From positions 1,240,001-1,304,000 of the forward strand of contig NZ_AP014821.1 in NCBI RefSeq assembly GCF_001548115.1: a stretch of 64,000 bases of DNA. The letters are read 5' to 3'. The translations under genes were made by a program, and so were the position numbers. The DNA is from Geminocystis sp. NIES-3709 (GTDB lineage Bacteria; Cyanobacteriota; Cyanobacteriia; Cyanobacteriales; Cyanobacteriaceae). The notes beneath the pieces were generated by a model, which was not told the DNA's origin, did no database searches, and was given only the letters and a program-made list of their open reading frames with translations. This document shows, piece after piece, positions 45,765 through 55,186 of the stretch (position 1 is the stretch's first letter; each line of letters starts with the position of its first letter).

Positions 45765-46355
45765 ATGTCTTCTTCCCAATTTTCTTCAGAAAGTGGGCAA
45801 TATGATGATACCGAGATTGTCACTATTTATGATGAAGAAGGGCGATCGCTCTCTTGTTATGTAGAAAACGAAATCGAGTATGATGGTAAGGCCTATGTTT
45901 TATTAATGCCCATAGACTTGGCTATTGTTATTCTAACAGAAGAAATCAGCGATGATGACGAAGAATACGGCGAAACCGTCATGGTGGATGATAGTGACGA
46001 AGTTGAAGCTATTTTCGATGATGCAAAAGCCGTATTAGGAGAGTTAAACCTTTATCTCAAAAGGACAGGTTTTATTTTAACTGCCAGTGGAGAATTACCC
46101 CCCCTAGAAGAAAATAATATTATCAGTTTAGAAATAGAAGAACACGCTTCGGAAATTGAACCAGAAGAATTACAATTTTTGGCTAGTTTCTATAGCTTCG
46201 AGCAAAAATACAATATTTGTACTCCCCTTACCCCTATTTTATTTGTAGGAGAAAGAAAGAGTTTTGGTAAAATCGAGGTTTTCCAAGCTGAGGAAGAAGA
46301 ATTAAGTTTTATCCTTGAAGAATTGTTGTTTGACGAAGACTACGACGACAATTAG
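45765..46355 (+). CDS. DUF3727 family acidic protein
   Basis: The 196-residue, very acidic protein has a DUF1292-like first half (IVTIYDEEGRSLSCYVEN then KAYVLLMPIDLAIVIL). The second half carries LKRTGFILTASGELPPLEE and CTPLTPILFVGERK, the DUF3727 family found in cyanobacteria and plastids. Function is unknown. It is soluble with no signal. It follows accA by 146 bases and converges on gnd. Confidence 0.85.
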   Translation: MSSSQFSSESGQYDDTEIVTIYDEEGRSLSCYVENEIEYDGKAYVLLMPIDLAIVILTEEISDDDEEYGETVMVDDSDEVEAIFDDAKAVLGELNLYLKRTGFILTASGELPPLEENNIISLEIEEHASEIEPEELQFLASFYSFEQKYNICTPLTPILFVGERKSFGKIEVFQAEEEELSFILEELLFDEDYDDN

Positions 46356-46424
46356 GAATGACGAATGAGGAATTATAAAATTTTCCTCGTCTTCTTTTCC
46401 TCTTATCTTCATCCGTAAAACATC

Positions 46425-47843
46425 CTAACTAATCCATTCTGTGTGGAAGAATTCTCCTCTGGGTTTATCTGTGCGCTCGTAGGTGTGCGCTCCAAAATAG
46501 TCTCTTTGTGCTTGAGTTAAATTCTGGGGCAGTCGATCGCTTCTGTAGCTATCAAAGTAATTAAGAGATGCACTAAAAGCTGGAACAGGAATACCCATTT
46601 TAGTGGCTAATACTAGCACATCACGCCATGCTTGTTGTCGATCGAGAATACTTTGTTTAAACTCAGGGGCGAGGAGTAAATTAGGTAAACTAGGATTATC
46701 GGTAAAAGCCTTGTTGATTTTGCCTAAGAAACCGGCCTTGATGATACAACCACCCTTCCAAATTCGGGCAACTTCAGGCAAATTGACATTATAGTCATAC
46801 TCAGCAGAAGCCTTAGCAATTAATGCCATACCTTGAGCATAAGAACACATTTTCGAGCAATATAAAGCATCCCTAATTTTAGAAATAAAACTTTCTACAT
46901 CACCGTCAAATTTTTCTGTAATTCCTGTTAATTCCTTCGATGCGAACACCCGTTCTTCTTTGTAACTAGAAATCGATCGAGCATATACCGCCGCATAAAT
47001 TGTAGGAATAGGTACACCCATTTGCAAGGAATTAATTACAGTCCAACTACCTGTGCCTTTTTGCCCTGCGGCATCGACAATTAAATCAATTAAATGTTTC
47101 CCCGTTTCAGGATCTTTTTTCGGGAAAATATTAGCAGTAATCTCGATTAAGAAAGAATTTAGCTCATCGGTGGTATTCCACTCGGTAAATACTTCCCCTA
47201 GCTTATCGTTATCTAACCCCAATCCATTTTTCAATAAATCATAGGCTTCAGCAATTAACTGCATATCCCCGTACTCAATGCCATTATGTACCATCTTAAC
47301 ATAGTGACCAGCACCACGGGGGCCAATATAGGTTACACAAGCACCATCATCTACTTGGGCGGCAATTTTAGTTAAAATCGGTTCAAGCTCATCATAGGCT
47401 GCTTTCGTACCTCCGGGCATCAAGGAAGGACCATTTAAAGCACCTTCTTCACCACCACTTACTCCCATACCCATAAACCCTAAACCAGTGGCTTCAAGCT
47501 CATTAGTACGTCTTTCCGTGTCTTCATAGAGGGAGTTACCACCATCGATAATCATATCTCCTTCATCTAGTAGTGGCTTAAGTTGTTGAATCACTGCATC
47601 TACCGGCGCACCTGCTTTTACCATTACTAATATCTTACGAGGACGTTCTAAAGTTTGCACAAATTCTTCTAAAGAGTAAGCCGCTTTAACGTCTTTATCC
47701 TGCGCCCTCGTCGCCATAAATTCTTCTGTTTTATTCGAGCTACGGTTATACACAGCTATAGGAAACCCTCTGCTTTCTACGTTGAGGGCAAGATTTTCCC
47801 CCATAACGGCTAATCCGATTACCCCAAAGGTTCTTTTCGTCAT
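46425..47843 (-). CDS. gnd: 6-phosphogluconate dehydrogenase, decarboxylating
   Basis: The 472-residue enzyme converts 6-phosphogluconate to ribulose 5-phosphate with NADP in the oxidative pentose phosphate pathway, the main night-time NADPH source in cyanobacteria. It has the Rossmann motif [19 protein letters not shown] (NADP phosphate), [19 protein letters not shown], active-site Lys in [18 protein letters not shown] and the C-terminal [12 protein letters not shown]-type signature ([12 protein letters not shown]). It is complete. Confidence 0.97.
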   Translation of the reverse strand: MTKRTFGVIGLAVMGENLALNVESRGFPIAVYNRSSNKTEEFMATRAQDKDVKAAYSLEEFVQTLERPRKILVMVKAGAPVDAVIQQLKPLLDEGDMIIDGGNSLYEDTERRTNELEATGLGFMGMGVSGGEEGALNGPSLMPGGTKAAYDELEPILTKIAAQVDDGACVTYIGPRGAGHYVKMVHNGIEYGDMQLIAEAYDLLKNGLGLDNDKLGEVFTEWNTTDELNSFLIEITANIFPKKDPETGKHLIDLIVDAAGQKGTGSWTVINSLQMGVPIPTIYAAVYARSISSYKEERVFASKELTGITEKFDGDVESFISKIRDALYCSKMCSYAQGMALIAKASAEYDYNVNLPEVARIWKGGCIIKAGFLGKINKAFTDNPSLPNLLLAPEFKQSILDRQQAWRDVLVLATKMGIPVPAFSASLNYFDSYRSDRLPQNLTQAQRDYFGAHTYERTDKPRGEFFHTEWIS

Positions 47844-48138
47844 AAAACAATACCTATTCGATCGATAATAAATTCTTACCTTCAGGTTAACTCGATCTTC
47901 CTAGAATGATTCACAAAGATATTATTAAGATTCTATAAATCAAAAAAATACACGATATAGCAATTCCATATAGAAGTTGCTTAAAAAGTCTTTTGATGAG
48001 GAGTAGGTATTAGGTAAAATAATTGCAAAATATAATCAAGTAAGTTAATTTATCTATAGGTTTATTGATATAAATTATTAATAAATTTAAGAGGATAATT
48101 GCCTCAACTAATACCACATCATCAAATTAACAAACAAT

Positions 48139-48651
48139 ATGGCAAAGATTGGCTTATTTTTCGGAACTCAAACAGGTAATACAGAATCGATCGGAGAAAC
48201 CATTCAAAAAGAGCTAGGAGGAAAAAGCATCGTTGACTTACAAGACGTTGCAGACGTTGAGTTAGAAGATTTCAACGAATATGAATACTTAATCATTGGT
48301 TGCCCTACATGGAACATTGGAGAGTTACAGAGTGATTGGGAAGGATTATACCAAGATTTAGAGCAAATTGACTTTACAGGCAAGAAAATCGCTTATTTTG
48401 GAGCAGGAGATCAAATTAACTATGCTGATAACTTTCAAGATGCTATGGGTATTTTAGAAGAAAAAATATCTTCCCTTGGAGGTAAAACCGTTGGTTATTG
48501 TAGTGCAGATGGTTATGATTTCAACGAATCAAAAGCAGTGCATAACGGAAAATTTGTCGGTTTAGCCATTGATGAAGATAATCAATCTGAATTGACAGAA
48601 ATTCGTATCAAATCTTGGGTTGCACAGATTAAAAATGAGTTTGGTTTATAA
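48139..48651 (+). CDS. isiB: Flavodoxin, iron-stress induced
   Basis: The 170-residue long-chain flavodoxin has the FMN phosphate loop FFGTQTGNTESIGE, then GCPTWNIGELQSDWEG around the isoalloxazine and GAGDQINYADNFQDA, with the 20-residue insertion typical of the long type. It replaces ferredoxin as photosystem I electron acceptor when iron is short. Here isiB lies upstream of isiA, 127 bases apart, the reverse of the Synechocystis isiA-isiB order. The 295-base upstream spacer is AT-rich; no certain Fur box was seen. Confidence 0.95.
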   Translation: MAKIGLFFGTQTGNTESIGETIQKELGGKSIVDLQDVADVELEDFNEYEYLIIGCPTWNIGELQSDWEGLYQDLEQIDFTGKKIAYFGAGDQINYADNFQDAMGILEEKISSLGGKTVGYCSADGYDFNESKAVHNGKFVGLAIDEDNQSELTEIRIKSWVAQIKNEFGL

Positions 48652-48688
48652 AGTTAATATTCTCTTTACAAAACTTTACTTAAAGATT

Positions 48689-48707
48689 ATTGCAAATTAA
48701 TAGCAAT
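48689..48707. promoter_or_regulatory. Candidate inverted repeat in the isiB-isiA spacer
   Basis: ATTGC and GCAAT are separated by nine A/T bases, about 70 bases before the isiA start. The AT-rich dyad could be an iron-regulator site, but it does not closely match a Fur-box consensus. A site here would allow isiA its own control. Confidence 0.25.
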
Positions 48708-48778
48708 TAAGATAAATTATTTATATGCTTATTAATAGTTAATAGTAATAAGCTGTGAACAGAACAAAGGAAGATAAT

Positions 48779-49807
48779 ATGCAAACTTACGATAACCCTG
48801 AAGTAAAATACGATTGGTGGGCAGGAAATGCCAGATTTGCCAATCAAAGTGGTTTCTTTATCGCCGCCCATGTCGGACAAGCCGCCCTTACAGCGTTTTG
48901 GGCAGGAGCTTTCACCTTATTTGAAATTTCCCGTTTTGATGCTTCCTTACCGATGGGAGAGCAAGGATTAATCCTTTTGCCTCACTTAGCCACTCTCGGT
49001 TGGGGTGTGGGTGAGGGAGGTAAAATTGTGGACACCTATCCATACTTCGTCATGGGTGCTATTCATCTGATTTCTTCTGCTTTTTTAGGTGCTGGTGCTT
49101 TATATCACAGCCTTAAAGCCCCAGAAGATTTAAGCAAGGCTCAAGGACAAGCGAAAATGTTTCACTTTGCATGGGATGATCCTGCTAAACTAGGTTTAAT
49201 ACTTGGTCATCATTTGCTCTTTTTAGGTGCTGGTGCTTTATTATTAGCAGGAAAAGCAATGTATTGGGGTGGTTTATACGATGCCACTACTCAATCGGTG
49301 CGTATCATCGAACATCCAACTCTTGATTTAGCAACTATTTATGGCTATCAAACTCACTTTGCTAGTATTAGCAGTTTAGAAGACTTAGTGGGGGGGCATA
49401 TATATGTCGGCATCATGCTAATTGCTGGGGGTGTTTGGCATATTCTAGTACCACCTTTAAAATGGTCAAAAAGAGTACTTATGTTTTCTGGAGAAGCAAT
49501 CTTATCTTATTCTTTAGGGGGAATTGCTTTAGCAGGATTCGTGGCCGCCTACTTCTGTGCAGTAAATACTTTAGCTTATCCTGTGGAATTTTATGGACCT
49601 GCTTTAGAGGTGAAGTTGGGAATCACCCCTTATTTTGCAGATACTATAGAATTACCTTTCGGCGAACACACTTCTCGTTGTTGGTTAGCTAATGCTCATT
49701 TCTTCCTTGCTTTCTTCTTTTTACAAGGACATTTATGGCACGCTTTACGAGCTTTGGGATTTGACTTTCGTCGGGTAGAAAAAGCCTTGGATTCTATCCA
49801 AGCCTAA
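48779..49807 (+). CDS. isiA: Iron-stress chlorophyll-binding protein IsiA (CP43')
   Basis: This 342-residue six-helix chlorophyll a antenna forms rings around photosystem I under iron limitation. It starts at the ATG at 48779 ([20 protein letters not shown]), not the GTG 24 bases upstream, with AAAGGA as ribosome-binding site. Conserved chlorophyll-ligand His positions occur in [55 protein letters not shown] and [20 protein letters not shown]. It lacks the large lumenal loop of CP43, as expected for IsiA. Confidence 0.96.
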   Translation: MQTYDNPEVKYDWWAGNARFANQSGFFIAAHVGQAALTAFWAGAFTLFEISRFDASLPMGEQGLILLPHLATLGWGVGEGGKIVDTYPYFVMGAIHLISSAFLGAGALYHSLKAPEDLSKAQGQAKMFHFAWDDPAKLGLILGHHLLFLGAGALLLAGKAMYWGGLYDATTQSVRIIEHPTLDLATIYGYQTHFASISSLEDLVGGHIYVGIMLIAGGVWHILVPPLKWSKRVLMFSGEAILSYSLGGIALAGFVAAYFCAVNTLAYPVEFYGPALEVKLGITPYFADTIELPFGEHTSRCWLANAHFFLAFFFLQGHLWHALRALGFDFRRVEKALDSIQA

Positions 49808-50012
49808 CTGCCTATTGAGGAAAAGGGTTATATATACTGCAATATATTTAATTCCTTTTGTCCTCTCTACTGCTTAACTACTACACTAAGGACTATTTTG
49901 GGAAAAAAGTCTATAGCTTATTAATGATTCTCTTTTTATTCTAGGAGGTACTTTCAGTAACTGTCAACAGTGGGAAGTCCTCTTTTTTTATTTCTATTGG
50001 AGTTTTTATACT
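49808..50012. other. Downstream spacer of isiA
   Basis: About 200 bases of AT-rich sequence without a gene. Its right-hand half holds the terminator hairpin at 49943-49990; otherwise nothing specific is seen. Confidence 0.5.
49943..49990 (+). terminator. Intrinsic terminator after isiA / leader of the CxxC gene
   Basis: GAGGtACTT pairs with AAGTCCTC across a 22-base loop and is followed by seven T. It lies 135 bases after isiA and 23 bases before the small CxxC gene. It probably ends the isiBA transcript; as a leader attenuator for the next gene it is less likely. Confidence 0.65.
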
Positions 50013-50144
50013 ATGGATTGTCTATGTTGTTCTCGAAAACTTTTACCTCATCTTAATCATAAGGGAATATATTGGTATTGTCTTTATTGCCGAGAAGTTA
50101 TGCCTGTTATTGAAAACAAAAACATTAAAAATCTAAAGATGTAG
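50013..50144 (+). CDS. 43-residue CxxC zinc-ribbon-like protein
   Basis: The tiny open frame encodes two Cys pairs, CLCC near residues 3-6 and YCLYC near 23-27, spaced like a miniature zinc ribbon. Between them lie a His-rich LPHLNHKG and aromatic IYWYCLY, then REVMPVIENK. The start has an upstream TTGGAG ribosome-binding site. Very short proteins with this CxCC...WxCxxC pattern occur in many cyanobacteria, so I think it is real. The role is unknown; metal or nucleic-acid binding is inference from the Cys pairs. Confidence 0.7.
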   Translation: MDCLCCSRKLLPHLNHKGIYWYCLYCREVMPVIENKNIKNLKM

Positions 50145-50442
50145 GTTTTAGACTTTTCTTTAGTTCATAACTATAGGAATCCTATATGATTCATGAGAAA
50201 TAATTATGTTTAATTAGCAGTCAGCGATTAGTAATTAGTTATCAGCTATTGTGAAGTTAAATTTCTCCCTAACATTAGTAATTAATTACTTATTCTTTAA
50301 TGGAAAAAAGGCTAAAAGCTAACAGCTAAAAGCTAATCCCTATTCCTAATTCCTAACTTGATCAGTCAATTTTATGATTCACTCAGGTTATATTACATTC
50401 AGGTCAAGTTAAAATATTAATATTGACAAGGCTTTTTTTGGA
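50145..50442. repeat. Intergenic repeat-rich spacer
   Basis: No gene was seen. At 50198-50255 the words tgagaaataattatgtttaa and ttagcagtcagcgattag closely parallel 13289-13345 (tgagaaataataatgtttaa, ttagccgtcagctattag), so this is a dispersed spacer repeat. A second cluster, aaaagctaacagctaaaagc, follows at about 50315. Confidence 0.65.
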
Positions 50443-51093
50443 GTGCAAAATAATTTGGAGATTCAAGATTTAATTGAAATCGGTACGATCGTATCACCTC
50501 AAGGATTGCAAGGTGAACTAAAAGTTAAAACAGATTCTGATTTTCCTGAACGTTTTGAAAAATCTGGTCATCGATGGTTACAAATTCAACCCCATCAATC
50601 TCCCCAATCGATAGAATTAGTGCGGGGAAAACAAATTCCGGGAAAGAATATGTTTGTCATTAAATTAGCTGGTATAGACGATCGAAATCAAGCAGAAAGT
50701 TTGCGAGGTTGTAAATTGTTTGTCGAAAAAAACGATCGACCTTCTTTAGATAAAGGAGAATATCATATTGTAGATTTAATTAATTTACAAGTATTTAACC
50801 AACAAACAGGAGAAAATATCGGCACTGTAACAGATGTTTTTAGTGCGGGGAATGATATTTTAGAAGTAACATTACACAATCAACCCGAACCTACTCCTGA
50901 TATTATTCCAGACTTAGATAAAGTTAGTCGAGTATCAAAAAAAAGAAAATTAAAAGTTAAAAAATCAAAACCCGTCACCGTCTTAATTCCTTTTGTTGAG
51001 GATATTGTACCTGTGATTAACCTTGAACAACAACGCTTGGAAATTAATCCGCCAAAAGGATTATTAAACTTGGACTTAGCGGAAGAATCTTGA
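50443..51093 (+). CDS. rimM: Ribosome maturation factor RimM
   Basis: The 216-residue protein starts at a GTG (50443). It has the N-terminal RimM barrel (IGTIVSPQGLQGELKVKTDSD, then LAGIDDRNQAESLRGCKLFV) and a C-terminal PRC-barrel (EYHIVDLINLQVFN through TVLIPFVEDIVPVI). It assists 30S head assembly near S19. A Lys-rich insert (SRVSKKRKLKVKKSKP) lies in the PRC domain, making it longer than E. coli RimM; similar inserts occur in cyanobacteria. A TTG at 50455 is an alternative start. Confidence 0.92.
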   Translation: MQNNLEIQDLIEIGTIVSPQGLQGELKVKTDSDFPERFEKSGHRWLQIQPHQSPQSIELVRGKQIPGKNMFVIKLAGIDDRNQAESLRGCKLFVEKNDRPSLDKGEYHIVDLINLQVFNQQTGENIGTVTDVFSAGNDILEVTLHNQPEPTPDIIPDLDKVSRVSKKRKLKVKKSKPVTVLIPFVEDIVPVINLEQQRLEINPPKGLLNLDLAEES

Positions 51094-51279
51094 AAGAGAT
51101 TAGGAATCAAAAATTAATATAGCAATCCTAAATTTTCATAAATAATTTTCATACCCCTTAAAAAAAATTAACTTTTTATTTTCTTACAAATCATATAAAA
51201 GCACTAATGTAATCTTGTAGATTGCTTTATTCTCCTAATGAAAATTAAAAACCCATCATTATCTCTCTAAAAAAATATT

Positions 51280-53376
51280 ATGAAAACTAATCATTTTGTC
51301 TCAAATCCACTTGTTTTTAGTTTAAATGAATCAAATATTTTCGATCAAACTGAAGATGACTATGGCAAGATAATAGAGATGGCAACGGAACAAAATGTAT
51401 TTGTCATTAATAAACTAACGAATAATAGTACATCGGATAATTTTCCCCAAATATCTGGTAATAATATTGTTTGGCATGGCTATGACGGCTACGATAATGA
51501 AATTTATTTTTATAATGGTAGTACAACAATTCCATTAAGCCAGAATTTTAGACAAGACTATTCCCCACAAATATCTGGCAACAATGTTGTTTGGTATGGA
51601 TGGGATAATAACGACTGGGAAATATACTTTTATAATGGTGCTACCACTACTCAATTAACAAATAATCCAAGTACCGATTATTTTCCACAAATATCTGGTA
51701 ACAATATTGTTTGGTATGGCATGGATGGTATTGATTGGGAAATATACTTTTATAATGGTACTAGCACTACTAAATTAACTAACAATAATACCAGTGATAC
51801 CCTTCCTCAAATATCTGGGGATAACATTGTTTGGCAAGGTAACGACGGCACTGATAATGAAATATATTTTTATAATGGTACTACCACAACTAAATTAACT
51901 AACAATAATACCAGTGATACCCTTCCTCAAATATCTGGTAATAATATTGTTTGGCAAGGTAATGACGGCGGTGATAGTGAAATATATTTTTATAATGGTA
52001 CTACCACGACTAAATTAACTAATAATAGTACTGAGGATCATTCTGCACAAATATTCGAGAATAAAGTTGTTTGGCAAAATGGAAGTGATAATGAGAGTGA
52101 AATATATTTTTATGATGGAAGTAATATAATTCAATTAACCGATAATAGTACTAACGATCGTTTTGCCCAAATATTTGATGATAAAGTAATTTGGGAAGGC
52201 AATGACGGTAATGATTGGGAAATTTATTTATATTATCAAAATCAAATATTTCAATTAACAAACAATAATACTGATGATCAACTTCCGCAGATATTTGAGA
52301 ATAAAATTGTTTGGCGAGGTAATGATGGCAATGATGAGGAAATTTATCTAATTGATTTAGAAATAGGAGAATCGATCAATGGTACTAACAAACCAGATTC
52401 ACTCATTGGCACAACAGCTAATGACACTCTGAATGGGTTTGGGGGAGATGACACTCTTAATGGCGGTGCAGGAAACGATCGTATGATTGGAGGATTAGAT
52501 AATGATCTTTTCCGTGTGAATAGTATTGCTGATATGGTGATAGAACAATTAAATGAGGGTATCGATCGAGTAATTTCTAGTGTTGATTATACTTTAACCA
52601 GTCATGTAGAAAACCTGAGTTTAAATGGTACTAACCATATAAAAGGTAAAGGTAATATCCTTAATAATAGAATAACTGGCAATGGTGGTAATAATTATCT
52701 TAAAGGGATTGGGGGAGATGACACTCTCAATGGTGGAGATGGCAATGACAATATCAATGGCGGTACGGGAAACGATCGTATGATTGGAGGATTAGGTAAT
52801 GATAATTACTTTATAGATAATATCGCCGATGTGGTAACAGAAAAATTAGATGAAGGTATCGATCGAGTAATTTCTAGTGTTAGCTATACTTTAAGTAACC
52901 ATGTAGAAAACCTTAGTTTAAATGGTATAGAAAATCTAAATGGTACAGGAAATAGTCTTAATAATCGCATAAATGGCAACACTGGGAATAATCTTCTTCA
53001 AGGTAGTGGCGGTAATGACACCCTTACAGGTGGTGCGGGTAACGATACTCTTAATGGTGGATTGGGTGATGACTTTTTCCGTTTGAATTCTCCTAATCAG
53101 GGAATAGATCGTATTACTAATTTTTCGGTGATAGATGATACTATTTTGATTTCCCGTCAGAATTTTGAAGGAAACTTATCATGGGGTGTATTGCCAGAAA
53201 ATAAATTCATAATTGGGTCATCTGCTACCAATTCGGACGATCGTTTAATCTATAATCCGAGTAACGGAGGCTTATTCTTTGATATTGATGGCAATAATAC
53301 GATCGAAGCAGTCCAAATTGCTACACTAAATACGAATTTAGCACTGAGTAATCAAAATATAGTAGTTATAGGCTAA
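51280..53376 (+). CDS. Propeller-repeat plus RTX calcium-binding exoprotein
   Basis: The 698-residue protein has no signal peptide. Residues about 45-365 are eight copies of a 40-residue unit of the form LTNNxTxDxxPQISGNNIVW then GxDGxDxEIYFYNG, a TolB-like beta-propeller arrangement. Residues about 370-600 are RTX arrays (GGDDTLNGGAGNDRMIGGL and similar). The C-terminal 90 residues (NKFIIGSSATNSDDRLIYNP, GGLFFDIDGN) match the end of many cyanobacterial RTX proteins and carry the type I secretion signal. It is probably exported and calcium-folded; the binding target is unknown. Confidence 0.82.
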   Translation: MKTNHFVSNPLVFSLNESNIFDQTEDDYGKIIEMATEQNVFVINKLTNNSTSDNFPQISGNNIVWHGYDGYDNEIYFYNGSTTIPLSQNFRQDYSPQISGNNVVWYGWDNNDWEIYFYNGATTTQLTNNPSTDYFPQISGNNIVWYGMDGIDWEIYFYNGTSTTKLTNNNTSDTLPQISGDNIVWQGNDGTDNEIYFYNGTTTTKLTNNNTSDTLPQISGNNIVWQGNDGGDSEIYFYNGTTTTKLTNNSTEDHSAQIFENKVVWQNGSDNESEIYFYDGSNIIQLTDNSTNDRFAQIFDDKVIWEGNDGNDWEIYLYYQNQIFQLTNNNTDDQLPQIFENKIVWRGNDGNDEEIYLIDLEIGESINGTNKPDSLIGTTANDTLNGFGGDDTLNGGAGNDRMIGGLDNDLFRVNSIADMVIEQLNEGIDRVISSVDYTLTSHVENLSLNGTNHIKGKGNILNNRITGNGGNNYLKGIGGDDTLNGGDGNDNINGGTGNDRMIGGLGNDNYFIDNIADVVTEKLDEGIDRVISSVSYTLSNHVENLSLNGIENLNGTGNSLNNRINGNTGNNLLQGSGGNDTLTGGAGNDTLNGGLGDDFFRLNSPNQGIDRITNFSVIDDTILISRQNFEGNLSWGVLPENKFIIGSSATNSDDRLIYNPSNGGLFFDIDGNNTIEAVQIATLNTNLALSNQNIVVIG
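51650..52020 (+). repeat. 120-bp tandem DNA repeat in the propeller region
   Basis: The word taaattaact ends at 51780, 51900 and 52020, exactly 120 bases apart. The following aacaataataccagtgatac is identical in two units. DNA identity in the central two or three copies is high, while outer copies differ, so the array has been growing or homogenising recently. Confidence 0.8.
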
Positions 53377-53418
53377 AATCCACCCATCATCATTATTTTT
53401 ATTACCAAATAATTTTTA

Positions 53419-54915
53419 TTACCAGATATGACGCTTTCCGTCAGGGAAAATAGTAGCCCAATTAGTCTGAGCTTGTTGCAGTTGTTCTTCTGTAATATTA
53501 GCATTAATTAAATTAGCACCACATAAATTAGCATCTTCTAAATTAGCATTTTCTAAATTAGTATTTTCTAAATCTGCTCCTTGTAAATTTGCTCCCTGTA
53601 AATTTGCTTTGAAAAAATGAACATTTTTAAGATTTGCTTTAGTAAAAATAGCACCTGTTAAATTAGCATTATAAAAATTAGCTCCTTCTAAATTACAGTC
53701 TTCAAATTTAGCTTGAATCAGTTTACTATTACGGAAGTTGATATGAGGTATGTTAGAATCCGAAAAATTAAAATGATTGAAAACTTGTTGACTAAAATCT
53801 ATTCTCCCTTGTGCATAAGCAGTTAAAATACTTTGAGCCGTTACTTGTGCTACATATTTACTTCTTCCTTGACGAGATTTTCTTGCCCTAATTGCCATTG
53901 CCAAACGAGATGTTGCTGATACATAAGTATTGTCTCCGGTGTCGGGTTCTGTTCCCTGAGTAGGGATAGACTTGTTATGAGTTAATAAATTTTGTTCTAG
54001 TTGCTCCTCATAAGGTACTATCTCTAAATCTGTTAGAATTTCATCGATCGATTTATAACGATTACGAACATCAACTTCTAACATTTTGCGTAAAATTTTG
54101 ATAAATCCCGCACTCAGATGAACTTGTTTTTCCCACAACAATTCTCCCGTTAACTCATCCGAGGGTATATCTTTCGGTGATTTTGCTGTCATTAAATATA
54201 AACAAGTTGCACCAATGGCATAAATATCACTAGAATATACTGGACGCATAGCTAACTGTTCTGGTGGTGCAAAACCCATTGTACCAACGGCAAATTGAGT
54301 AAAAGCCGTTTGACCATAATTTTTATTAGCTAATTGAGTATTAACTTGATCTTTTACCGCTCCAAAATCAATTAAAACTAATTTACCATCTTGTTCTCGT
54401 CGAAGAATATTAGCAGGTTTTATATCTCGATGGATCATTTTTATGCCATGAATATATTTTAAAACAGGCAATATTTCTTTTAAAAAAGCCTTCACCTGAG
54501 ACTCGTTAAAAATGCCATTTTGTTTTACTTCTTGTTGTAAATTTTTACCTTTAACCAAACTTTGAACTAAGTAAAAATGCTTTCCATCTTCAAAATAATC
54601 TAATAATCGAGGTATTTGGGGATGATCAATTTTTCCTAGAGTTTTCGCTTCTCTCTCAAACAATTCTAATGCCATTTGAAAAGTTTCTGGATCATTAGAA
54701 GATGGTCGTAATTGCTTAATAACACAAAAGGGATTACCCGGTAATGATAAATCTATCCCTAGAAAAGTTGTACCAAATCCGCCCTTACCAATTTTTTTAA
54801 TCGATCGGTAACGACTATGTAATATCAATCCAGAACCACAATTTTGACAATGCTTAAGACTAGGGTGATTTTGTGGTTCAGAACAATTAGGATTTAGACA
54901 ATAGCTTAGAATCAT
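53419..54915 (-). CDS. Serine/threonine protein kinase with pentapeptide repeats
   Basis: The 498-residue protein starts with a small zinc-ribbon (CLNPNCSEP ... CQNCG, 6-27). A eukaryote-like kinase domain follows (about 34-300): Gly loop IGKGGFGTTFLG, Lys in CVIKQL, catalytic Asp164 in MIHRDIKPANIL, and DFG in LIDFGAVKD. A linker (300-385) leads to pentapeptide repeats (about 385-480, ANLQGANLQGADLENTN type) that form a right-handed quadrilateral helix. This is the cyanobacterial SpkB-like layout. No membrane segment is present. It is divergent from the giant exoprotein gene. Targets are unknown. Confidence 0.92.
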   Translation of the reverse strand: MILSYCLNPNCSEPQNHPSLKHCQNCGSGLILHSRYRSIKKIGKGGFGTTFLGIDLSLPGNPFCVIKQLRPSSNDPETFQMALELFEREAKTLGKIDHPQIPRLLDYFEDGKHFYLVQSLVKGKNLQQEVKQNGIFNESQVKAFLKEILPVLKYIHGIKMIHRDIKPANILRREQDGKLVLIDFGAVKDQVNTQLANKNYGQTAFTQFAVGTMGFAPPEQLAMRPVYSSDIYAIGATCLYLMTAKSPKDIPSDELTGELLWEKQVHLSAGFIKILRKMLEVDVRNRYKSIDEILTDLEIVPYEEQLEQNLLTHNKSIPTQGTEPDTGDNTYVSATSRLAMAIRARKSRQGRSKYVAQVTAQSILTAYAQGRIDFSQQVFNHFNFSDSNIPHINFRNSKLIQAKFEDCNLEGANFYNANLTGAIFTKANLKNVHFFKANLQGANLQGADLENTNLENANLEDANLCGANLINANITEEQLQQAQTNWATIFPDGKRHIW

Positions 54916-55186
54916 TCAGCACTTGGTCAATTTGCTTTATCGATTTTTAGTATAACGATTTTTCTACCATTAATTTTAATTTTGGTGTTATGGGACTAAT
55001 ATATGATTTTTCAGACAGAAAGCGATCGATAAAACTTTTTCCTCTCAGGGTTTACCATCAAAGAGCGATCGGGCTTAACAATCTCACAAATGACCTTAGT
55101 TTAAGACCTTCTTCACCAATAATTTTATGTCGAAGGTGAGATATGATAATCAAAATAACCTTTTTTTTTGTTGATTACAAAAATAC
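54916..55186. other. Divergent promoter region between kinase and giant exoprotein genes
   Basis: The 271-base spacer holds AT-rich sequence with two gcgatcg words and a run of nine T about 18 bases before the giant gene. No clear ribosome-binding site precedes the ATG at 55187; there is only acaaaaatac. No hairpin with a T tail was found. Confidence 0.45.

Noticed and set aside
47844-48138. Fur box upstream of isiB
   Set aside because: The region is AT-rich and many weak matches are possible; none is convincing.
49435-49692. 85-codon plus-strand frame inside isiA
   Set aside because: It lies in another frame of a highly conserved gene with strong coding signal.
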